A stretch of DNA of 64,000 nucleotides from Pseudeuparius sepicola (taxonomy: Eukaryota; Arthropoda; Insecta; Coleoptera; Anthribidae). This document shows positions 56,958-64,000 of the stretch, one piece after another. The notes below the pieces were generated by a model. That model saw nothing but the letters and a program-made list of their open reading frames with translations, was not told where the DNA came from and did no database searches. The stretch covers positions 33,263,787-33,327,786 of the forward strand of contig OY987298.1 in NCBI GenBank assembly GCA_963920635.1, written 5' to 3'. A program made the translations under genes and the position numbers. The first letter of the stretch is position 1, and every line of letters begins with the position of its first letter.

Positions 56958-57426
56958 TAAGTTACTAATTGAGATAATAGGAAAAAAATCTTAAGAATCT
57001 CTTATAGAATTCTGAGACAACGACCCTGAGAGTAAATATCATACAAAAATCTTTGTGCGTTGACTTTCAACTCAATTTAATAATTAGGTTTAATAATGAC
57101 AATTTTCTCGATTATCTAGAATCAAAAATATTGCGAGTGGCAATTTTCTAGATATCATGTGAAGCCTTATTATTGCGTCGTAAGTTAGAGGATCAAAAAA
57201 TATTGGCTTAAATTGTTTAGTAAATGCGATTAAAATATGTTTAGTTTATCAACAGTTAATTGTAACAGCTTATAATCTTAGAAGCTAAACTCTTTAAAAA
57301 ATTTTTTAGACAAAAAGTTGTAGTTTAATAATGGTCAGTTGGATTCCTTTTGAATCATGTTTGCATATTACCTACAAGGAGTTACAACCTCAAAACATAG
57401 AAATCGCTCATTTTAAACCGATTTAA
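56958..57426. other. AT-rich DNA with no recognised feature
   Basis: Nothing coding. It may belong to the left arm of the long-repeat unit, whose right counterpart lies beyond the window and so cannot be compared. Confidence 0.35.
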
Positions 57427-57796
57427 TAAAAATTTCACCAAAACAATACTTTCACTCATATGATACACTTCTGATTAATAAAAAAGGCACCATAGGTAGT
57501 AATAATAAGATATTCAACGGAATTTTTATCGACTGTTTGCCCATTTTGCTAGCTTTTGGGGGTATTCCTTGATATTTTAGACTGATAAAAATGAATAATA
57601 AAAATAAAAAATAAAAATTTCACCAAAACAATACTTTCACTCATATAATACACTTCTGATTAATAAAAAAGGCACCATAGGTAGTAGTAATAAGTTATTC
57701 AACGGAATTTTTATCGACTGTTTGCCCATTTTGCTAGCTTTTGGGGGTATTCCTTGATATTTTAGACGGATAAAAATGAATAACTAAAATACAAAA
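57427..57796. repeat. Two tandem 185-bp units at the outer side of the left arm
   Basis: AATTTCACCAAAACAATACT starts near 57431 and again 185 bases later near 57616. Each unit includes GGCACCATAGGTAGTA, CGACTGTTTGCCCATTTTGC and GGGGGTATTCCTTGATATTT. The window's last bases match the second unit in inverted orientation, so the right arm contains at least one copy. Confidence 0.92.
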
Positions 57797-58351
57797 CGCA
57801 CTGTTGACTTTACTTACGTGAATAGTAAGCCTATAATACGTATCGAAAACAGAGAAATATTCAGGTCAAGAAAAAAATGGCCTAATTTACAATAAAAAAT
57901 ATAGCAGACAACATAGCGATGACACCGATTGACCCGTTTTGCTGGTAAAAAGTAAACAAAGGTACCTATTGCGATTCTAATCAGGCATTTCCAACGGAGA
58001 TGCCTTCAATACGCCCACGTGGGAGAGCCGCCGGTGTTTCGTCACATGCAAATCGCCGCTCGAGATGGAAGCATCTCGGCCTTTCGACGCATTGCGCGCC
58101 ACTTCGTTTGTTGAAATCTGGCCGCCGCGCCGCCGTCAACTTGCCCGGAGATGCCTCGCTACGTGGTGCGTCGCATACTCGCCGTCGCGTGGTGTATGGG
58201 CGCCAGCTTTTGGCCAATTTCAAGGGAATCGTTTTTCATATTTTCGACGGATTTTCGTCCTTTTTGCAGACGTTACACTGCTAAATTGATCCGTTTTGCT
58301 GGCAAAAAATATTTCTATCGCCATGACTGAGTCACGACGCTTGGCCTTATG
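57680..58351 (+). repeat. Left inverted arm
   Basis: It matches the complement of 63508-64000: GGTAGTAGTAATAAGTTATT at the outer end, GACACCGATTGACCCGTTTT, CAGGCATTTCCAACGGAGAT, CGTGGGAGAGCCGCCGGTGT, and GTCACGACGCTTGGCCTTAT at the inner end. It includes a 190-bp GC-rich block (58086-58275) missing from the right arm. TTGACCCGTTTTGCTGGTAA (near 57939) and TTGATCCGTTTTGCTGGCAA (near 58285) are a direct repeat within the arm. Confidence 0.92.
58086..58275. repeat. GC-rich block present only in the left arm
   Basis: CpG-dense DNA (GGCCGCCGCGCCGCCGTC, GTGGTGCGTCGCATACTCG) lies between TCGGCCTTTCG and CACTGCTAAATT. In the right arm these two flanks are joined through a short GCCTTTCGA duplication. 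So the right arm lost it, with a GGCCTTTC repeat at the joint, or the left arm gained it. Open frames here are compositional. Confidence 0.85.
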
Positions 58352-59141
58352 CGATAAACAATGTGTGTGGGTGGAGACATTCGCGGGAAAAGGTGTAACA
58401 TAATATGCATGCTTTCTTCATGCAATGAATTGTAAATAAAATTCATACATCGAACTGTGACTGGTGACTGGATAAAAATGCCGTAATAAGAATCGACTGT
58501 TTTCATGAATAACCTCATTGAATTTTATGCAGTTTTAGAAAGTTAATGTGGGTTGGAAAATTTGTATTATATGCTGGATGCAGAGAAAAAGTGGAAATTT
58601 CATATAAGTTGAGCTGTTTATGAATGAAAAAAAGTTGAGAGAACAATACCTACTTATACAAACACAACAGAACGAGACAGTCTTAAAGAAAATGGGCAAT
58701 TCACTCTTTGTGTATAGGACTCGAACAGCGACTTATTATTTTAATCGGTACTGTTGTAAGAAATTCAGAAATGGAATTTTGGTTTATTTAATAAAAATAT
58801 ATACTTACACATTTTATCTTTATCTTTTTATGGTGCACTTTAACATATTTTCAGTTTGTAACATGTTTCTCAGGAGAACAAAATCAGGAAATACTTGTCT
58901 CTAGGATTATATTATTATTACATTTTAGTTTCAACATGTTTTTGCACTTATAAGGGAGGATAGAATAAAACCAAAAATATACATAAAACATATTTATTGT
59001 GTATAAAAATATAAAAGAAAATATACTTAAAAGCTAAGAATACGTATTAAATTTAAAACTAAAAGAAGGATAGGTATCTATAAACAACGTTGGAAAATAA
59101 AGACTCAAAAATTTTTTAAAAATATTTAATGTGAGAAAAAA
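58352..59141. other. 3' flank of the coiled-coil gene, nothing firm
   Basis: A plus-strand frame from ATG 58620 (94 codons, MNEKKLREQYLLIQTQQNET...) has a charged start and a Phe/Tyr-rich end, and no recognised domain. TTTATT at 58993-58998 is AATAAA on the minus strand and may be the poly(A) signal of the gene ending at 59142. Confidence 0.4.
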
Positions 59142-60114
59142 CTACTTTTTTACCACATTAAATCTTTTTAAAATACCAGCAGACAGCCGTTTATCCCTCT
59201 CCATTTTCTCAATTTTGGCTATAGATACCTGCTCCCTTTTTCTCAGTCGTTCTTTCTCTCTCCTAATAGTCGCCAGTCGATGTTGCTCCTCTCTCAAGGA
59301 TTTTAGATTTTCGGCGTCCTTTTGTTTCAGCCCTTTTGAGACCTGTAATATATAGGAACCGAGTGAAGTACTCCCAGGACTAGTCAGCTCCTCGAATTCA
59401 TCCTCGCTGTCCATCTGCTGACTAACACTTCCATTTTCTCAATTTTGGCTATAGATACCTGCTCCCTTTTTCTCAGTCGTTCTTTCTCTCTCCTAATAGT
59501 CGCCAGTCGATGTTGCTCCTCTCTCAAGGATTTTAGATTTTCGGCGTCCTTTTGTTTCAGCCCTTTTGAGACCTGTAATATATAGGAACCGAGTGAAGTA
59601 CTCCCAGGACTAGTCAGCTCCTCGAATTCATCCTCGCTGTCCATCTGCTGACTAACACTAATGTGCACGTCACTAAAGGAGTCCTCGCTGTCCATGCCCA
59701 ACTGACGCATGTCTTTACCACCATTTCCTTTCAATTGTGGGTTATTCGTGTTTTCCACACCACACTGCTCGACGTCCTCTTGCCGATGAACCGGTGAAAT
59801 AATGGAATTCGGACAGAATGCCATTATCTCGTCGTAACAAGGCACTTGGGAGGGCGACACGAAGGACGCACTATTCAAATCGGGCATGTTGTATGACTGT
59901 GCAGAGTCGATGGTTGGCTGAAAAGAAAAAAAATAATAAGTTTAATTTAGAAAAAAAGTATTTTTCAAAAATAAAGTTTAAAAAATAATTTTGTATGAAA
60001 AAAATTGTTGAAGATTACCAGAAAACCAAGATTTATACTTACAGGCATTATTAGCATATTGCTAAGAATAGTAGGTTTCTTTGTCGAGAGAGACAACTTC
60101 TTAGGGTGCTGCAT
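59142..60114 (-). CDS. Two-exon coiled-coil protein, frame broken by duplication
   Basis: Exon 1 (60043-60114) starts ATG and encodes 24 residues (MQHPKKLSLSTKKPTILSNM, then LIMP). It ends at CCT|GTAAGT. A 125-bp intron ends TTTTCTTTTCAG and exon 2 (59142-59917) continues in phase 0. Exon 2 has a YDEIMAFCPNSIIS segment, an acidic Ser/Asp/Glu region (MDSEDEFEEL), and a long Lys/Arg/Glu/Gln helix (LREEQHRLATIRREKERLRK) that should form a coiled coil. A 230-bp tandem duplication (59201-59660) shifts the frame so translation stops at 59384 after about 201 residues; with one copy the length would be about 205. No domain family was recognised. An ATG-initiated frame at 59414-59142 could still make a 90-aa C-terminal part. 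Confidence 0.65.
59201..59660. repeat. Exact-looking 230-bp tandem duplication
   Basis: 59201-59430 and 59431-59660 look identical, beginning CCATTTTCTCAATTTTGGCT and ending ...CTGCTGACTAACACT. Since 230 is not a multiple of 3, the reading frame of the coiled-coil gene is lost at the junction. The identity implies a very recent event or an assembly error. Confidence 0.95.
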
Positions 60115-60144
60115 TGTAAGTATCCAAAATACACAAAAAACACA

Positions 60145-60180
60145 CCACTGGAACTACTATTGTGAATCAAGAAACTTATA
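60145..60180 (-). promoter_or_regulatory. TATA plus initiator for the coiled-coil gene
   Basis: On the minus strand CTTATAAG lies at about 60175-60182. About 28-30 bases downstream TTCCAGTG (60145-60153) resembles the arthropod TCAGT initiator. The ATG follows about 35 bases later. Confidence 0.55.
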
Positions 60181-60182
60181 AG

Positions 60183-61850
60183 AGAGGAGGCTGTGAACTG
60201 GCTAATGGCCATTCAACAAACCTCTTTAAAGGGAAAAAATTCGATGTCAGTCAAAAAATATAGTAGGAGAAAAACGATTTGCCCACTCTAGAATTTTTAA
60301 AAAACTTGTTTATTGATCTGAGCGAGACTGTGTGGCGTTATGCGTGGTCATTAAATTTAATATGTGGTAAACAAGAGGCCACGGGGATGAACGATATAAT
60401 GCAATGTAATCCAAAAAAAATTAGCTAGACTGTATGGCGTTATACACGTTCTTTAGGGCCGGACTGGGCTGATGGACTAGGGGGAATTAGATTGTTAATA
60501 CATCGCAGAGTCTTTGCGAAATTGAATGTGATAATGTTTAAAGAAACAAATCGCGCATGGGTTGTCCAATCATATCGTTGCACAGTTAATTAAAAATGTA
60601 GACGCAAAAACATATCTCCCAAAAAAAAAAGTTCAACCTACTTTCCGCTTAAAAATCGAACAACAGAGGTATCTCCCATCGCTCACAAAACCAATTCCAG
60701 AAAGGACAAGAACGCCAAGGCCGGGCGCACTCAAATTTCGTATCGGTGTTTTCTTTTAGTCGAAAAATATTTCCAAGGTAAAAGCTGAACTTTTGGGGTG
60801 TATGTTGAAAATTTACATTTTGGGGTACGAATGAGGTTGATCGCGGCGTCTCGGCTAGAAGGTCAAAATGGGTCAAAATGGGCCTAAGGTTTTGAAATAT
60901 TTTTTTTACACCTACCTAATTCTTCATCTTGAACAAGTTTCATTAACAACATTTTAACGTGTAAGCTACAGAAAAGGCACTCTTCTAAAATAGTATAATA
61001 TTTTTAATTAAAAGATACCTCTGTAAGGATATTAGGCAGACTTTTAGGCTATGTGTTCTCTAGAAAAATTGTTAGAGTGCTTGCTTTAGGTAGCGAAAAT
61101 CGCAGGGGTAGAAAGTCACGGTGGAGTCATTGATAAACGGTTCCACTTATCGAAATTTGGAAGGAAGTCACTGTGGTAATCATCGTTAAAATCTTCTATT
61201 ACCTACGCTGCTATAATTAAATATTTATCTACGGCTTGGTTCTGTTTCTTTTCCAATGCCTAAATAGTACATTTTATAATATTAATTTTGTTTCCTCTCC
61301 AATATATTGTACGGTGTTTGTATCACATATATCTGTGAAAAACAACGTTTCAGATATTTCTCAGTTTTTAAGAGCGGTGTTTGGTCAGAAACGATCTAGT
61401 GGATGATGGGGTAGTAAAAAGGCCGCCGTTTTTCCAGAGCCTGTTTTGAATACACCCCACCAAGTCTTGACTTGTCATTATGATAGGTATTGCATACTTT
61501 TGTATAGGAGTCAGCTTTTGTTAACCCAACTTCTTTCTGTTATCTTCTTCCACCATTTTAATCTCAATTCATCTACCCGACGCCACAATATGTTACTAAT
61601 CGTGAATAAATAGCACATTTCATAGTGAAGTTTATAAACCAGTGGGATTTGGCAATTTTGTTTAAATATAATGAAAAATAGCTCGTTTTGGTCTTGATTA
61701 TTGTTAGACAAATTATCGCAAACTTCACTTTTCAGAAGAATGATTTTATTGTGATGTAATGATTGTACAAAGACGCCAGCGCAAACACGATCACGATAAT
61801 TAACTGCTAACCTTAAACAAAACAGCTGACGATTTTATGCGATTTTTATT
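60183..61850. other. Single-copy DNA between arms, no firm gene
   Basis: GACTGTGTGGCGTTATGCGTGG near 60327, in part, and GACTGTATGGCGTTATACACG near 60429 are two related strings about 100 bases apart. The minus-strand frame at 61511-61711 lacks an ATG start and a known domain; the plus-strand frame at 60562-60759 is lysine-rich and unrecognised. Confidence 0.4.
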
Positions 61851-62056
61851 ATGACTTAGCTTGTTGTTCCCCTGTTCCGCGCTGACTTAGCCTATTCTTC
61901 CCGTGTATGGGTATTTTAAAGTAATACGTATATTGTGACCTAGCCTGTTTTTCCCCTGACTATTACGTTGGTTTGAAAGAGCACACAATTTACCACAAGA
62001 TGGCACTGTAATCCCAATTTCAACAAAAAATGACTTGGCCTGTTTTTCCCGTGTAC
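61851..62056 (+). repeat. Four copies of GACTTAGCCTGTTTTTCCC
   Basis: ATGACTTAGCTTGTTGTTCCCC at 61851, TGACTTAGCCTATTCTTCCC at 61883, TGACCTAGCCTGTTTTTCCC at 61936 and TGACTTGGCCTGTTTTTCCC at 62030. All are on the same strand with growing spacing (about 32, 53 and 94 bases); three are followed by GTGTA or CTG. This is short spaced reiteration, not a simple tandem array. Confidence 0.8.
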
Positions 62057-62774
62057 CCTTCATATGGTTTTGTTTCTCTCAAGTTTGGGTTTCAACCCCA
62101 GTGGCGAAAGAAGGAAGGCCCCAACTTGCATTATCTAGTTTTTACTCTAATCTTTTCTAGTCTATATTGTTTAGGATTTGTATGAAAAAATGAATTTTGT
62201 ATCATCAAGTTTGCGACTCTCCCTGCAGCTCGAAACGGTTGTTTGTGATTCCATACTTTCATAATATAAGCTTATAAGGTAATATCCCATATTTTTAAAT
62301 TACACTATTCTTTGTATCTCTCTAATATGTTTGATCAAACATGGATTAGACCTCCTGCGCCCTGCATTCTACCTCAAAGGTGGTGGGAAAATGAATGCAT
62401 ATAGTTTTGTTACAATTTAAAAATATATATAAAAGAACAATTCAACCTATTTATAACTAATATCCATATGAAACTGTACGTCTAATTTGCGATTAAAAAT
62501 TTTTGTTGAAGGTGTGAAACATTTTCGATTTTTTTTTATTGCGTTCTGTATTCTACCTCGAAGTAGGAAACGAACGCATGATGATTGTCAGTTAAATGCG
62601 ACGTGGTTCTTCAATTTCTCGGCCACGCTCGTCGGCCAAATTTTTTATCGAGACTTGCACAGCAAAACGCCGGGCGCCACGGAGCGCCGCTGCGTCTAGG
62701 GTTCCGATGCAAAATATCTCAGCCGCGCTCGTACCTGGATCGTGGGAGCACAGATGTTTGATGACACCCGGATT
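62057..62774. other. Single-copy DNA, no gene recognised
   Basis: GCGCCCTGCATTCTACCTCA near 62350 and GCGTTCTGTATTCTACCTCG near 62541 are two related strings. A GC-richer patch at 62600-62800 includes overlapping frames without domain signatures. Confidence 0.4.
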
Positions 62775-63308
62775 TCAGAGGCGTACATCAGGGTGTAGTC
62801 TAATTTCTTGCTGAATCATCAATGTTGGAGGATTTCGGCAATAATAGACCCGATTTTGAGGTGCTTTGTGAAAAAAAAAAAGAAGAAAAATTGACACAAA
62901 CATTTTATTAGGGGATCTATACATGGTGTTATAATTTATTTCTCCGTAATTAATACATGAACAGTTTTCAAAAAGTTTTTCTGAATTGGTATTAGAACAG
63001 AAAGACGTAAATTGATTAATTTTCTTAATATGATTCACTAGTCTTGACGCATATCCTCTTCGACGATATTCTTCATGGGTAAAAACAAAATTGAGATTTT
63101 TCGGGTTGGAGTGTTTGTTTAAAGGGTCGAAATCAATTTTTGACATTAGGACAAATGAAACCGGTTTAGCATCAACGTATAATATATAGCACGATATTTT
63201 TTTATCTAGGCACCACTGATCGAACATACTTCTTGCAATACCATCTCTCACGACTTCTTGTCTTATTTTGTTTACTGCTTGTCGATCAAAAAAGAATCTG
63301 ATCTCCAT
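62775..63308 (-). CDS. GNAT-family N-acetyltransferase-like protein
   Basis: The frame is open from a GTG at 63344, but the first ATG is at 63308 (MEIRFFFDRQAVNKIRQEVV), giving 177 residues. Residues 42-60 (ILYVDAKPVSFVLMSKIDF) fit the GNAT beta strands 2-3. NLNFVFTHEEYRRRGYASRL at 71-90 has the acetyl-CoA pyrophosphate-binding motif A, with Arg82-x-x-Gly85-x-Ala87 at the start of the helix. GNAT enzymes transfer acetyl from acetyl-CoA to amines; the substrate here is unknown. The C-terminal 40 residues, with FLLFFFHK from an A-run, look less protein-like, and AATAAA signals (minus strand) at 62935-62940 and 62904-62909 lie inside the frame. The native end may therefore be altered. It sits 200 bp inside the right arm. 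Confidence 0.75.
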   Translation of the reverse strand: MEIRFFFDRQAVNKIRQEVVRDGIARSMFDQWCLDKKISCYILYVDAKPVSFVLMSKIDFDPLNKHSNPKNLNFVFTHEEYRRRGYASRLVNHIKKINQFTSFCSNTNSEKLFENCSCINYGEINYNTMYRSPNKMFVSIFLLFFFHKAPQNRVYYCRNPPTLMIQQEIRLHPDVRL

Positions 63309-63348
63309 GTTGCACAGACGTTTGAATGAAAAATCATCGGTCACACAA

Positions 63349-63422
63349 TTTTAAGACATTACCCCCACCACTTTTATATTTTTCCATACACTTTTTAAGA
63401 CGTTACCCCCACCACTTTTATA
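63349..63422 (-). promoter_or_regulatory. Duplicated TATA promoter of the GNAT-like gene
   Basis: A 30-bp unit containing, on the minus strand, TATAAAAG, GTGGTGGGGGTAA and GTCTTAAAA occurs at 63349-63378 and 63393-63422, 44 bases apart, with one difference (A or G in GACRTT). Each copy has a TATAAAAG box. The ATG at 63308 lies about 63 bases beyond the proximal TATA box. Confidence 0.75.
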
Positions 63423-63507
63423 AATTTTAAACTAGCCGGAAACCTTGACCCATTTGAGATGTTAAGATATTTGGGGAAGCGTTTGGAAGTTGCGCCAGCA
63501 GCGAATT

Positions 63508-64000
63508 GCATAAGGTCAAGCGTCGTGACTCAGTCATGGCGATAGAAATATTTTTTGCCAGCAAAACGGATCAATTTAGCAGTGTCGAAAGGCCGAAAGG
63601 CCGAGATGCTTCCATCTCGAGCGGCGATTTGCATGTGACGAAACACCGGCGGCTCTCCCACGTGGGCGTATTGAAGGCATCTCCGTTGGAAATGCCTGAT
63701 TAGAATCGCAATAGGTACCTTTGTTTACTTTTTACCAGCAAAACGGGTCAATCGGTGTCATCGCTATGTTGTCTGCTATATTTTTTATTGTAAATTAGGC
63801 CATTTTTTTCTTGACCTGAATATTTCTCTGTTTTCGATACGTATTATAGGCTTACTATTCACGTAAGTAAAGTCAACAGTGCGTTTTGTATTTTAGTTAT
63901 TCATTTTTATCCGTCTAAAATATCAAGGAATACCCCCAAAAGCTAGCAAAATGGGCAAACAGTCGATAAAAATTCCGTTGAATAACTTATTACTACTACC
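63508..64000 (-). repeat. Right inverted arm, continues past window end
   Basis: From AAGGTCAAGCGTCGTGACTC inward end to TTGAATAACTTATTACTACT at the window edge, it mirrors 58351-57680. CGAAAGGCCGAAAGGCCGAG near 63586 shows the duplicated GGCCGAAA that replaces the left arm's GC-rich block. Frames inside are shadows. Confidence 0.92.

Larger units (their letters stand above)
57680..64000. mobile_element. Unclassified unit with long inverted arms, right end outside window
   Basis: Left arm 57680-58351 and right arm 63508-64000 are inverted, nearly identical copies, and both continue outward (the left to at least 57612, perhaps further; the right past the window). About 5.2 kb of single-copy DNA between them holds a spliced coiled-coil gene and a GNAT-like gene, both on the minus strand with their own TATA promoters. 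Long arms and compact TATA genes recall Polinton/Maverick-type elements or integrated linear DNA viruses. No polymerase B, retroviral-type integrase, packaging ATPase, protease or capsid gene was seen, so that link is only a hypothesis. Confidence 0.6.

Noticed and set aside
57981..58289. Overlapping frames in the left arm GC-rich block
   Set aside because: Present on both strands and in several frames, interrupted in the right arm, so compositional.
58620..58904. 94-codon frame between the left arm and the coiled-coil gene
   Set aside because: ATG start and charged N-terminus, but the second half is low-complexity Phe/Tyr/Ile and no promoter or poly(A) context is convincing.
1..64000. CRISPR arrays, bacterial operons, or ribosome binding sites
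   Set aside because: No regularly spaced short direct repeats with unique spacers and no bacterial gene organisation; introns, poly(A) signals and insect transposons indicate a eukaryote.

Overview
The window looks like AT-rich intergenic DNA from an insect or another arthropod. This rests on the transposon families present (P-like, pogo, Tc1/mariner, MADF-bearing DNA transposon, two Ty3/gypsy LTR elements, LINE RT remnant), short GT-AG introns, TATA boxes and frequent GGTACCTA-type motifs; the species cannot be named. No conserved host housekeeping gene was recognised. Most of the DNA is layered transposons, many of them large fold-back elements whose two halves are inverted copies of each other. 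All judgements come from reading the sequence by eye: no searches were run, and repeat boundaries described as 'about' may be off by some bases.

Layout. 1-16.3 kb: fold-back elements, a 1.1-kb P-superfamily-like element with a THAP exon and an 8-bp target duplication (3787-4900), LINE and Tc1 remnants, a short MITE, and repeat family X. 17.3-20.2 kb: a degenerate pogo-type element (17608-20016, TA target) inside an older inverted repeat. 21.9-26 kb: a 5S-rRNA-like SINE fragment, a hairpin, a mariner-bearing fold-back element, and one fold-back element nested in another. 26.6-38.1 kb: a long inverted-repeat element containing an exon-like segment; its presumed intron is split by a complete gypsy element (28761-34486, identical-looking LTRs, AAAT duplication). 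39.7-46.1 kb: a complete mag-like gypsy element (GGTTT duplication) whose pol gene is interrupted by a 1.65-kb TA element. 46.9-48.8 kb: a DNA transposon with a MADF-domain gene, itself interrupted by a TA element. 50.9-52.5 kb: another mariner-bearing fold-back element, then palindromes.

The last 11 kb differ. At 52.8-53.5 kb a compact unit has tandem upstream motifs, a TATA box, a 102-aa ORF, a 40-aa ORF overlapping it by ATGA, and a poly(A) signal. From 57.7 kb to the window end there is a unit with long, nearly identical inverted arms (57680-58351 and 63508-64000, continuing beyond the window). About 5.2 kb of single-copy DNA lies between them, with a two-exon coiled-coil gene broken by a 230-bp tandem duplication and a GNAT-type acetyltransferase-like gene behind a duplicated TATA promoter. 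I could not assign this unit to a known family; it is the best candidate for something undescribed.

Across the window at least eight otherwise different fold-back elements share the ends CAGGGTG or CAGTGTG next to a TA target. Two carry mariner-type DDE fragments, which suggests a common transposase source.
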